Source of the DNA: Rhizobium esperanzae | GTDB taxonomy: Bacteria; Pseudomonadota; Alphaproteobacteria; Rhizobiales; Rhizobiaceae | Reading direction: 5' to 3' | Assembly: GCF_002204185.1 (NCBI RefSeq) | Contig: NZ_MXPU01000021.1 | Span: 1-64,000 of the forward strand | Length of the DNA: 64,000 nt | Shown: positions 56,817 to 64,000 of the stretch, in pieces | How the letters are laid out: each line of letters begins with the position of its first letter | Numbering within the stretch: position 1 is the first letter of the stretch | The notes under the pieces: model-generated | Database searches by the model: none | Told to the model about the DNA's origin: nothing | Seen by the model: the letters and a program-made list of their open reading frames with translations, nothing else | Translations under genes and position numbers: made by a program

Positions 56817-57569
56817 GTGTCTAACGATCCGACTCATCAGTTCCTGATCCAGAAGATTGTCCCGATCGAAATCGGCGGAATTGATTTTTCGTTCACCAAT
56901 GCATCGCTCTTCATGGCCGCTTCGGCTGCCGTTGCCGCCGGCTTCCTGTATTTCGCGACCTCGAACCGCGCCATCGTGCCGGGCCGTTCGCAGTCGGTCG
57001 CCGAAATGTCCTATGAATTCATCGCCAACATGCTGAAGGAAGGCGCGGGCAAGCAGGGACTGAAGTTCTTCCCGCTGGTCTTCTCGCTCTTCATGTTCGT
57101 GCTGACGGCGAACCTGCTCGGCATGTTCCCCTATTTCTTCACGATCACCAGCCAGATCATCGTCACTTTCGCGCTGGCGATCCTCGTCATCAGCACGGTT
57201 CTGATCTACGGCTTCTATAAGCACGGTTTCCACTTCCTGAATGTCTTCGTACCCTCGGGTGTGCCGGGCATATTGCTGCCGCTGGTCGTCGCGATCGAAA
57301 TCATTTCCTTCCTGTCCCGTCCGATTTCGCTCTCTGTTCGTCTTTTCGCGAACATGCTCGCCGGTCACATCACGCTGAAGGTGTTCGCAGGCTTCGTCGC
57401 CTCGCTCGGAGCCCTCGGTGCCGTTGGTATCGGCGGAGCTATTCTTCCCCTCATCATGACCGTCGCCCTGACCGGTCTCGAGTTCCTCGTTGCCTTCCTC
57501 CAGGCTTACGTCTTTGCGGTGCTGACTTGCATGTACCTCAACGACGCGATCCATCCGGGCGGGCACTAA
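56817..57569 (+). CDS. atpB: ATP synthase F0 subunit a
   Basis: The 250-residue integral membrane protein starts at GTG. It contains the Arg-bearing helix [14 protein letters not shown], whose Arg is essential for proton translocation next to the c-ring. Five or more hydrophobic segments are visible. It forms the two half-channels of F0. Confidence 0.94.
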   Translation: MSNDPTHQFLIQKIVPIEIGGIDFSFTNASLFMAASAAVAAGFLYFATSNRAIVPGRSQSVAEMSYEFIANMLKEGAGKQGLKFFPLVFSLFMFVLTANLLGMFPYFFTITSQIIVTFALAILVISTVLIYGFYKHGFHFLNVFVPSGVPGILLPLVVAIEIISFLSRPISLSVRLFANMLAGHITLKVFAGFVASLGALGAVGIGGAILPLIMTVALTGLEFLVAFLQAYVFAVLTCMYLNDAIHPGGH

Positions 57570-57636
57570 GGATAACGACATCGACGTCAAAGGGCGTCAG
57601 TCATTCGCCGCAACAACCATTTCAAAGGAGTTCAAC

Positions 57637-57864
57637 ATGGAAGCGGAAGCAGCAAAGTTCATCGGTGCAGGCCTGGCTTGCTTTGGTATGGCCGGTACGG
57701 CTCTCGGCCTCGGCAATATCTTCGGCAGCTACCTCTCCGGCGCTCTGCGCAATCCGTCTGCCGCTGACAGCCAGTTCGGCCGTCTGGTATTCGGCTTCGC
57801 CGTTACGGAAGCTCTGGGCATCTTCTCGCTGCTCGTCGCTCTCCTCCTCCTCTTCGCTGTCTGA
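57637..57864 (+). CDS. atpE: ATP synthase F0 subunit c
   Basis: The 75-residue hairpin protein has two membrane helices with a polar loop ([10 protein letters not shown]). The proton-binding carboxylate is Glu58 in [17 protein letters not shown] precedes the ATG. Multiple copies form the rotor ring. Confidence 0.95.
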   Translation: MEAEAAKFIGAGLACFGMAGTALGLGNIFGSYLSGALRNPSAADSQFGRLVFGFAVTEALGIFSLLVALLLLFAV

Positions 57865-57941
57865 TATCGGCGAATAATTGGATCACGGCCTGCGACCGCA
57901 AGCCGTGATCCTTTGCATTTGCAGTCCACCTGGAGGTGAGC

Positions 57942-58565
57942 ATGTTTTTTGTGACCCCGGCTTACGCTGAAGAAGCACCGGCGGCAGCGACCGGCACGGA
58001 TGCGCATGCCGCTCCGGCCGCAGGCGAGGTCCATACCGAGACCGGCGTTGCCGAAGGCGAACACGCCCGCGGCCCGTTCCCGCCTTTCGATTCGACGACC
58101 TACGCATCCCAGCTGCTCTGGCTGGTGATTACGTTCGGCGTCTTCTACCTCCTTATGCAAAAGGTCATCGCGCCGCGCATCGGGGCCATCCTCGATCAGC
58201 GCCACACGCGCATCTCCCAGGACCTGGAAGAAGCAGGCCGCCTGAAGGCGGAAGCCGACGCCGCCGTCCAGACCTATGAAGGCGAACTGGCCGCTGCCCG
58301 CGCCAAGTCCCACGCGATCGGCTCCGCCGCCCGTGACGCCGCCAAGGTCAAGGCCGAAGAGGATCGCCGCACCGTCGAGGCCAGCCTGTCGGAAAAGATC
58401 AAGGCTGCCGAAGCCCGCATCGCCGACATCAAGGCCAAGGCTTTCGCCGACGTCGGCACCATTGCCGAGGAAACGGCAGCCGCGGTCGTCGAACAGCTGA
58501 TCGGCAGCACCGCTGCGCAGGCAGACGTCGCGGCCGCCGTCGCGGCCGCCAAGAAGGAGGCTTGA
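57942..58565 (+). CDS. atpF2: ATP synthase F0 subunit b' (second b-type subunit)
   Basis: The 207-residue protein has an Ala/Glu/Pro-rich N-terminal extension (about 1-50). A membrane segment ([19 protein letters not shown]) and a long charged coiled-coil follow. Alphaproteobacteria and chloroplasts have both b and b', forming a mixed peripheral stalk. The start ATG 57942 is preceded by GGAGGTGAGC; GTG 57936 is in frame but closer to the site. It is three bases from atpF. Confidence 0.92.
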   Translation: MFFVTPAYAEEAPAAATGTDAHAAPAAGEVHTETGVAEGEHARGPFPPFDSTTYASQLLWLVITFGVFYLLMQKVIAPRIGAILDQRHTRISQDLEEAGRLKAEADAAVQTYEGELAAARAKSHAIGSAARDAAKVKAEEDRRTVEASLSEKIKAAEARIADIKAKAFADVGTIAEETAAAVVEQLIGSTAAQADVAAAVAAAKKEA

Positions 58566-58568
58566 TCG

Positions 58569-59060
58569 ATGGAATTTCATTTCGACGCGACTTTCTTTGC
58601 ATTTGTCGGTCTCATCCTCTTCCTGGCACTGGTCGTCTACCTCAAGGTTCCGGGCATGATGGCAAGGTCGCTCGACGACCGCGCCGACCAGATCCGCAAC
58701 GAACTTGCTGAAGCCAAGCGCCTGCGCGAGGAAGCCCAGCATCTGCTCGCCGAATACCAGCGCAAGCGCAAGGAAGCGGAAGCGGAGGCCGCCCATATTG
58801 TTGCCGCCGCCGAGCGCGAAGCCGAGATGCTGACCGCCGAGGCGAAGAAGAAGACGGAAGAATTCGTCGCCAACCGCACGGCGCTCTCCGAGCAGAAGAT
58901 CAAGCAGGCCGAGGCCGATGCGATGAAGGCGGTGCGTTCCGCCGCAGTCGACCTGGCCATCGCGGCCGCCGAAACGGTGCTCGCCAAGAAGGCCGACGGC
59001 AAAGTCCAGTCCGAGCTCTTCGGCAACGCCGTCGGCCAGGTCAAGACGCGGCTCAACTGA
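58569..59060 (+). CDS. atpF: ATP synthase F0 subunit b
   Basis: The 163-residue protein has an N-terminal membrane segment (FFAFVGLILFLALVVYLKV) and a long helical coiled-coil rich in Ala/Glu/Lys/Arg (about 40-150). With b' it links F0 to F1. The F1 genes are not in the window; in rhizobia they are located elsewhere. The operon ends with the terminator at 59084-59106. Confidence 0.93.
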   Translation: MEFHFDATFFAFVGLILFLALVVYLKVPGMMARSLDDRADQIRNELAEAKRLREEAQHLLAEYQRKRKEAEAEAAHIVAAAEREAEMLTAEAKKKTEEFVANRTALSEQKIKQAEADAMKAVRSAAVDLAIAAAETVLAKKADGKVQSELFGNAVGQVKTRLN

Positions 59061-59083
59061 GCGGTAGCGTATAGAATGAGGAG

Positions 59084-59106
59084 AAGGCCGGGCATGTCCC
59101 GGCCTT
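59084..59106 (+). terminator. Rho-independent terminator of the atp operon
   Basis: AAGGCCGGG / CCCGGCCTT stem with a five-base loop (CATGT), followed by TTGTTGTTG. Confidence 0.88.
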
Positions 59107-59154
59107 TTGTTGTTGTTGAATACTCGATCTCGGGTCGAGGGCATACCGCTCCCT

Positions 59155-59275
59155 TTCGATTCCCTCTTCTCCCCTCGGGGGTCCGAAGGACGGGTCGAGA
59201 CACGTGGCTCGACCCAGGTCGGTGCCCGTAGGGCGGACAAGGGGGCCGGGGAAGCCGGTCTTCCTTCTCCCCGCC
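59155..59275. repeat. Intergenic repeat with a 49-base block shared with 62174-62222
   Basis: Contains TTCTCCCCTCGGGGGTCCGAAGG. The block 59176-59224 matches 62174-62222 at 47 of 49 bases. Within it GGGTCGAG / CTCGACCC forms a perfect 8-bp hairpin (59192-59215). The whole gap 59061-59360 between atpF and rnhB has no gene. Confidence 0.75.
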
Positions 59276-59360
59276 GGAGAGATGCCGTGGCCTCTCTTTT
59301 CCTTACGCGCCTCTTACCGTGCTCGTCCGGCTTCTCATTGCCCGGTTTTCTTTGGGTGAC

Positions 59361-60050
59361 CTATTCCGAGATCAGCTCGTCCATCTCAGGACCGTCCTCG
59401 CCCTTGCGCAGCGGTCTAAAGCTCATCCGGTGCAGCGAACACGGCCCATGTTTCTCGATGCCGGCGCGGTGCTGCGCCGTGCCGTAGCCGACATGGGCGG
59501 CAAACCCGTAATCCGGAAACACATTATGAGCCCTTGCCATCATCCGGTCGCGCGTCACCTTGGCGACGATCGACGCGGCGGCGATCGAGACGGAACGGGC
59601 ATCGCCCTTGACCACCGCCTGTCCGGGGCAATCGAGGCCGGGCGGCACGTCGAGCCCATCCGTCAGCACGTAGCTTGCGGGAACGGCGAGGCTGCAGATG
59701 GCGCGGCGCATCGCGTCCAGGCTCGCCTTGCGAATGTCGGTCTCGTCGATGCGGGTCGAGCTGGAAGAGGCGATGGAAACCGTCGCAGTCGCCAGGATTT
59801 GCACGAAGAGTTCCTCGCGCCGCTGCGCCGAGAGCTGCTTGGAGTCGTTGAGGCCTTCAGGGATGCGCTTCGGATCGAGGATGACCGCAGCGGCCACCAC
59901 AGGCCCCGCCAGCGGCCCGCGGCCTGCCTCGTCGGCGCCGGCGACCGGCCAGTGGCCGGCCTTGCGGGCTTTGAGCTCGAGCTTGAAATCCGGCACGAGG
60001 GGGACCGTGTCGAAAAGCAGGGGAGAATCGGGTGGCGTGCGACGTTTCAT
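59361..60050 (-). CDS. rnhB: Ribonuclease HII
   Basis: The 229-residue protein has the catalytic block [20 protein letters not shown] (Asp-Glu pair) and [11 protein letters not shown]. The remaining acidic residues are in VLTDGLDVP and in [20 protein letters not shown]. It cuts RNA in RNA-DNA hybrids and single ribonucleotides in DNA. ATG 60050 ([12 protein letters not shown]) is chosen; frames upstream give unlikely sequence. It is transcribed after the radical SAM gene. Confidence 0.93.
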   Translation of the reverse strand: MKRRTPPDSPLLFDTVPLVPDFKLELKARKAGHWPVAGADEAGRGPLAGPVVAAAVILDPKRIPEGLNDSKQLSAQRREELFVQILATATVSIASSSSTRIDETDIRKASLDAMRRAICSLAVPASYVLTDGLDVPPGLDCPGQAVVKGDARSVSIAAASIVAKVTRDRMMARAHNVFPDYGFAAHVGYGTAQHRAGIEKHGPCSLHRMSFRPLRKGEDGPEMDELISE

Positions 60051-60217
60051 GCGGCTGAACCTCGCACGCCAACCCGATTTCCCGCAAGTCCCCGGATCAG
60101 GGCGGCGGCCGGGGACGGTCCGGCGGATGGTGGCGGTCAAAGCCATCCGCGGGAATTGCGCTCGGGGCTCGAAAACAGGGCGGTTTTTCTGAGCAGCCGA
60201 TGCGCAAGCTTAAAAAA

Positions 60218-61375
60218 TCAGAGCAGCGACAGCTGTACGCCGCTGCCATCCGGCGGCACGAACAGATCGTCGCGCAGCGGCACACTGCGCCGCGTCAGCT
60301 CGAAGCGCTTCGCCGCCATTTCGAAACGCCGGGCGATCTGCCAGGCATAGGGGCCGGCGCCCTTCATGCGCTTTCCGAATTCGGCGTCGTAATCCTTGCC
60401 GCCGCGCATCGACCGCACCAGAGACATCACGTGCCGGTAACGATCGGGATAGTGCTGCAGCAGCCAGTCGCGAAAGAGCGGGCTGACTTCGAGCGGCAGC
60501 CTGAGAATGACATAACTCGCCTCGGCGGCGCCGGCAGCCTTGGCCGATTCGAGGATGCGCTCCAATTCGTGATCGTTCAGCGCCGGGATCAGCGGAGCGG
60601 CCATGACGGCAGTCTGGATGCCTGCCTCCGAGAGCGCATGAATGGTCTCCAGCCGTCGCGGCGGTGTGGCGGCGCGCGGCTCCATCGCTCGGGCAAGCTT
60701 GCGGTCGAGCGTGGTGACCGAGATGCCGACGCGCACCAGGTTCTTGCCGGCCATCTCCTGGAGAATATCGAGATCGCGCAGGATCATTGCCGATTTGGTG
60801 ACGATCGACACCGGATGGTTCGCCTTGTTCAGCACCTCGAGGATGCCGCGCATGATGCGCCATTCCTTCTCGATCGGCTGATAGGGGTCGGTATTGGTGC
60901 CGATCGCGATCACCCGTACCTTGTAGCCTGGCTTGGCGAGCTCCCGCTCCAAGAGCTTCGCCGCGTCGGGCTTGGCGAAGAGCTTCGTCTCGAAATCGAG
61001 CCCTGCCGAAAGCCCCATATAGGCGTGGGTCGGCCGGGCGAAACAATAGATGCAGCCGTGCTCGCAGCCGCGATAGGGATTGATCGAGCGGTCGAAGGAA
61101 AGATCCGGCGATTCGTTGCGGGTAATCGCGGTGCGCGGCTTTTCGATCTGCACCTCGGTCTTGAACGGCGGCAGCTCTTCCAGCGTCTGCCAGCCGTCGT
61201 CGAAGGTCTCCCGCTGCAGCGCTTCGAACCGTCCTGTTGGATTCAATCCGGCTCCGCGCCCGCGCCGGCGGTCGGCCTCGACCCTGAGACCGGAGGACAC
61301 GATCATCGCATCGGCAATATCTGCCGTATTGGCAGGCGCGAATGCGGCCTGCCCTGCCAGGGACTGCTCTCTCAT
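60218..61375 (-). CDS. Radical SAM protein, PA0069 / SplB-like family
   Basis: The 385-residue protein has the cluster motif in NPYRGCEHGCIYCFARP (CxxxCxxC, first Cys about residue 98). It contains SLDFxx-type elements such as FETKLFAKPDAAKLL and RVGISVTTLD. This is the pattern of PA0069-type proteins related to spore photoproduct lyase, but with no known substrate. The protein is cytosolic. ATG 61375 (REQSLAGQAAF) is chosen as start. It lies 167 bases upstream of rnhB. Confidence 0.85.
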   Translation of the reverse strand: MREQSLAGQAAFAPANTADIADAMIVSSGLRVEADRRRGRGAGLNPTGRFEALQRETFDDGWQTLEELPPFKTEVQIEKPRTAITRNESPDLSFDRSINPYRGCEHGCIYCFARPTHAYMGLSAGLDFETKLFAKPDAAKLLERELAKPGYKVRVIAIGTNTDPYQPIEKEWRIMRGILEVLNKANHPVSIVTKSAMILRDLDILQEMAGKNLVRVGISVTTLDRKLARAMEPRAATPPRRLETIHALSEAGIQTAVMAAPLIPALNDHELERILESAKAAGAAEASYVILRLPLEVSPLFRDWLLQHYPDRYRHVMSLVRSMRGGKDYDAEFGKRMKGAGPYAWQIARRFEMAAKRFELTRRSVPLRDDLFVPPDGSGVQLSLL

Positions 61376-61514
61376 CGGATTCTCCCACGGCGGAAGGCCG
61401 TTGCCTCCACCCGTTTTGATGATTAAATTCCTATCGGCAAAATGAGAACAATGCAAGAACAAAATGCGCAAAAGGGTGCTGGCAAAAAATTGTGCGGCGC
61501 ATTATGAATAATCG

Positions 61515-62033
61515 ATGTTGACGGTTGTTCTCGAATGCCAGGATCAGGAATCCGAACTGGCGCAGACCTTATCGGTGTTGGTGGCAGGCGCGGTGGAAGG
61601 GCTCGTCAGCGATGTGATCGTGCTTGATCACGGCTCGCGCGACGGCACCTCGCGGGTCGCCGACGCCGCCGGCTGCCGTTTCCATTCACAGTGGGATATC
61701 AAAGACATCGTTCGCTCCGCCCGCGGCGAATGGCTGCTCTTCGTCGAGCCGGGCGCCAGGCCGCAGGCCGGCTGGATCGATGAGATCGCCGAATATATGG
61801 CGCTGAACAAGACGCCGGCGCGCTTTACCGCGTCGCGCGGCTATCGGCGCCCCTTCTTCCAGCGCGTCGCCCGCACCCGGCCGCCGCTGGAGCTCGGGCT
61901 GTTGATGCCGAAGAACCTGGCGCTCGCCGCCGCCAGAAGCGGTATGCCTGTTGCCGACTTCGCCAAGGGGCAGAAGCCGCGCAAACTCGCAAGTGAATTG
62001 ATTCCTTCCTGGGTGGCGCGTGCTGCGCGGTAG
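61515..62033 (+). CDS. Small GT2-like glycosyltransferase
   Basis: The 172-residue protein has only the first half of a GT-A fold: TVVLECQDQESELAQTLSVL, then VIVLDHGSRDGTSRVADAAGC and GEWLLFVEPGARPQAGW (the DxD place reads EPG). It is shorter than usual GT2 enzymes (250 or more residues), and the metal motif is altered, so activity is uncertain. It has no membrane segment. It is divergent from the radical SAM gene. Confidence 0.65.
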   Translation: MLTVVLECQDQESELAQTLSVLVAGAVEGLVSDVIVLDHGSRDGTSRVADAAGCRFHSQWDIKDIVRSARGEWLLFVEPGARPQAGWIDEIAEYMALNKTPARFTASRGYRRPFFQRVARTRPPLELGLLMPKNLALAAARSGMPVADFAKGQKPRKLASELIPSWVARAAR

Positions 62034-62067
62034 AATGCCATCCCTGCATCGACGCTGTCCGAGAGAT

Positions 62068-62245
62068 TGCCCCTCACCCTAACCCTCTCCCGTAAAAACG
62101 AGGCGAGGGGACGTGCCCAACGCGACGTCGAGATGGAGGAAGCCGGCGCGGCAAATCCCCTTCGCCCCGCAAGCGGGGGTCCGAAGGACGGGTCGAGACC
62201 CGTGGCTCGACCCCGGTCGGTGGCGGCAGCCGGATGAAGGGCTAG
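62068..62245. repeat. Intergenic repeat with a 49-base block shared with 59176-59224
   Basis: It begins TTGCCCCTCACCCTAACCCTCTCCCG and holds CCTTCGCCCCGCAAGCGGGGGTCCG. The block 62174-62222 carries the same GGGTCGAG / CTCGACCC hairpin as 59192-59215. The gap 62034-62441 has no recognised gene. Confidence 0.75.
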
Positions 62246-62441
62246 TCTCGCCGTAAGCGCGCTTTGTGATTACGTCCCGCCATCGCGCAAAGATGGCGCG
62301 CAATCGGATTTCGCGCTATAATTCGCCCATGGCGCCGCCGAAGCGCCGCGCTTCGCAACGGATGCCGTGAAATGCCGGTGAACGGCAGAACAGGTCGGCA
62401 AATCTCCTCTTCTGCCGGGTTTCCGGCGAAAGGAGTGTGTC

Positions 62442-62777
62442 ATGACACGCGGTAGGATCGACGGCGTACGCAGTATGATCTGCGGGCTGCTGGCGGTCAT
62501 ATTGCCGACATTGGTGATCGCGCATCCGCATTCGGCAGCATCGCAGACGATGCTCAGTTGCGCAGGCCGATCCGAGGTCGTCAGTTTCCTCGACAGGAAT
62601 TTTGGTGAGAAGCTCACCGCGGTCGGGCTGGTCAATCAGAACGCCGTTCTCGAGGTCTATGCCGCCAAAAGCGGCACCTGGACGCTCGTGGTCACGGATG
62701 TTCACGGCATAAGCTGCATCCTGCTGTCGGGTGATAGCTGGGATTCGATGCCGGCTCTGCCGGGCATTGCCACATGA
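62442..62777 (+). CDS. Exported protein of unknown function, 111 aa
   Basis: It has a signal peptide (TRGRIDGVRSMICGLLAVILPTLVIA, cleavage after about residue 27) and a small mature domain. The mature part contains two Cys (MLSCAGR and ISCILLSG), probably a disulfide, and the strand pair VLEVYAAKSGTWTLVVTD. The ribosome site is AAAGGAGTGTGTC. No family is known to me. It ends 81 bases from the end of moaB. Confidence 0.7.
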   Translation: MTRGRIDGVRSMICGLLAVILPTLVIAHPHSAASQTMLSCAGRSEVVSFLDRNFGEKLTAVGLVNQNAVLEVYAAKSGTWTLVVTDVHGISCILLSGDSWDSMPALPGIAT

Positions 62778-62858
62778 CAAACGCCGGCGCGTCGGCCCCG
62801 AAAGTCTGAATCGGATTTTCGAGGGCGCGACCGCGGCGGCTGTAACGGCAGCGCCGGT

Positions 62859-63410
62859 CTATTTCTGTGCGCCGCGTTTCAAGTGCTCGTCCAGGCGCGG
62901 CATGATCTCCACGAAGTTGCACGGTACGCTGCGATAATCGAGCTGTGCTTTCAGTATGCCGTCCCAGGCGTCCCGGCAGGCGCCGGGCGAGCCGGGCAGG
63001 GCGAAGATGAAGGTGGAGTTGGCAACGCCCGCGGTGGCGCGCGACTGGATCGTCGCCGTGCCAATCTTATCGTAGGAAATACGGTGGAAGACGGCGGAAA
63101 AGCCGTCCATGCGCTTTTCGAACAGCGGTTCCAGCGCCTCGGGCGTCACGTCTCGCCCGGTAAAGCCGGTGCCGCCTGTGGTGATGACGACGTCGATCTC
63201 ATCCCGCTCGGTCCAGGTTTTGACCTGGGCGGCGATTCTCTCCCGGTCGTCGGGCACGATCGCGCGCTCGACCAGCCTGTGGCCAGCCTCGGCGATCCGC
63301 GCCGCCAGCGTATCGCCCGACTTGTCAGTCTCCGGGGTGCGTGTATCCGAGACGGTAAGAACCGCAATGCCAACGGCGATGAAGGGCCGTTTTTCGTCCA
63401 AACCTGCCAT
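62859..63410 (-). CDS. moaB: Molybdenum cofactor biosynthesis protein B
   Basis: The 183-residue protein has IAVLTVSDTRTPETDKSGD, VITTGGTGFTGRDVTPEA (the molybdopterin-binding TTGGTG) and FALPGSPGAC. MoaB/MogA activate molybdopterin by adenylylation. The ATG at 63410 overlaps the ispE stop by one base (TGATG), so it is translated after ispE. GTG 63413 is also in frame. Confidence 0.92.
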   Translation of the reverse strand: MAGLDEKRPFIAVGIAVLTVSDTRTPETDKSGDTLAARIAEAGHRLVERAIVPDDRERIAAQVKTWTERDEIDVVITTGGTGFTGRDVTPEALEPLFEKRMDGFSAVFHRISYDKIGTATIQSRATAGVANSTFIFALPGSPGACRDAWDGILKAQLDYRSVPCNFVEIMPRLDEHLKRGAQK

Positions 63411-64000
63411 CACATGCCTCCCGAAACCGTTTCCGTCGCCTGGAAATACCAGTCGGGCCGCGCCTCGTGAAGAGCCGCCGCCGCCTCTCGCGCGGTGGCC
63501 ATGTCGGCAAAGATCCCGAAGCAGGTGGCGCCGGAGCCCGACATGCGGGCAAGAAGAGCGCCCTCAGCCTGCAGCATCGCCGAGATTTCTGCGATTTCGG
63601 GCACGACTTCGCGCGCCGGTGGCTCCAGGTCGTTGCGGGCCGCGCCGATTGCCGCAAGCCAGCCGGCCGGCCGGGAGAGGTTCAGGGGTGAATTGTTCTT
63701 TGCCTTGAGCCGGCGGAAAACCTCCGGCGTCGAAACCCCCTGCAATGGGTTGGCAAGCACCATGGCGAAGGCCGGCAGATCGGGCACGGCTTCGATCTCC
63801 TCGCCGATGCCGCTGGCAATCAGCGGCCGGCTCTCGAGGCACATGGGCACGTCGGCGCCGAGCTTCAGCGCCAGCGCCGCCAGCGCCTCGACCGGCAATC
63901 TCGTGCCCCAGAGGCGCATCAGCCCCCGCAAAGTCGCAGCCGCATCGGCCGAGCCGCCGCCGATGCCGGAGGCAACAGGCAGGTTCTTCTGGAGGTGGAT
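63410..64000 (-). CDS. ispE: 4-diphosphocytidyl-2-C-methyl-D-erythritol kinase, C-terminal two thirds
   Basis: The frame runs from base 64000 without interruption, so the gene continues beyond the window. It contains the GHMP kinase ATP loop PVASGIGGGSADAAATL, then ALALKLGADVPMCL. The C-terminal LLARMSGSGATCFGIF glycine-rich motif is also present. IspE phosphorylates CDP-ME in the MEP isoprenoid pathway. The N-terminal substrate-binding part lies outside. Confidence 0.93.
   Translation of the reverse strand: MHLQKNLPVASGIGGGSADAAATLRGLMRLWGTRLPVEALAALALKLGADVPMCLESRPLIASGIGEEIEAVPDLPAFAMVLANPLQGVSTPEVFRRLKAKNNSPLNLSRPAGWLAAIGAARNDLEPPAREVVPEIAEISAMLQAEGALLARMSGSGATCFGIFADMATAREAAAALHEARPDWYFQATETVSGGM

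Noticed and set aside
57729-59240. Open frame of 503 codons opposite the atp genes
   Set aside because: Shadow frame with no domain; atpE, atpF' and atpF are clear on the plus strand.

Overview
The window is a gene-dense, GC-rich stretch of chromosome that looks like Rhizobium, closest in character to the R. etli / R. leguminosarum group. The evidence is the gene content and order: lipid A oxidase-like barrel, hisS-hisZ-hisG, a CIRCE-controlled groESL, the pmbA - IMPase - DUF4170 - waaA - lpxK - DUF2093 - mutL block, and an F0 ATP synthase operon with a second b-type subunit next to rnhB. Rhizobial intergenic hairpin repeats support this. Genus-level placement is inference from remembered gene neighbourhoods; no database search was run.

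Layout. 1-1.6 kb: the tail of an IS110-type transposase directly upstream of a glcF gene that carries an in-frame TAG at codon 18. 1.7-9.9 kb: envelope and stress genes (lpxQ-like barrel, two paralogous L,D-transpeptidases, 3-methyladenine glycosylase, HAD hydrolase, aldo/keto reductase, a DUF305 / Met-His-rich pair, a methyltransferase-like unknown). 10-13.6 kb: hisS-hisZ-hisG. 13.6-15.6 kb: DoxX, GST, a PAS-like orphan. 16.2-18.4 kb: groESL with promoter, CIRCE operator and terminator. 18.6-21.2 kb: HAD-IIA hydrolase, ribF, and a Phd/VapC-type toxin-antitoxin pair. 21.5-30.2 kb: ileS, a lipoprotein, tadA, an rRNA pseudouridine synthase with a repetitive basic tail, rsmD, patatin phospholipase, EVE and VOC proteins. 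30.3-40.2 kb: CPA2 antiporter, pmbA and the lipopolysaccharide/MutL block. 40.4-43.6 kb: a kinase-less PAS-PAS-receiver protein followed by a GGDEF-EAL protein. 43.7-49.7 kb: PRC-barrel protein, a De Ley-Doudoroff-type sugar-acid operon with a divergent IclR regulator, and a LuxR-type orphan regulator. 50.2-56.1 kb: mrp, corA-kup, cell-wall hydrolase. 56.3-59.1 kb: atpI-B-E-F'-F. 59.3-64 kb: rnhB, radical SAM protein, small glycosyltransferase, moaB, and ispE cut by the window end.

Most of this is conserved core chromosome, and I see no large genomic island, phage, CRISPR array, tRNA or rRNA. The less ordinary features are: the glcF nonsense codon beside an IS; the control region at 47.8 kb, where two divergent promoters overlap on a palindromic operator and a buried Shine-Dalgarno argues for a GTG start of the dehydrogenase gene; the 150-bp in-frame repeats in the pseudouridine synthase tail; the kinase-less receiver protein next to a degenerate GGDEF-EAL protein; an Mrp protein without its CxxC; and several families of short palindromic intergenic repeats, one of which sits inside the his operon.
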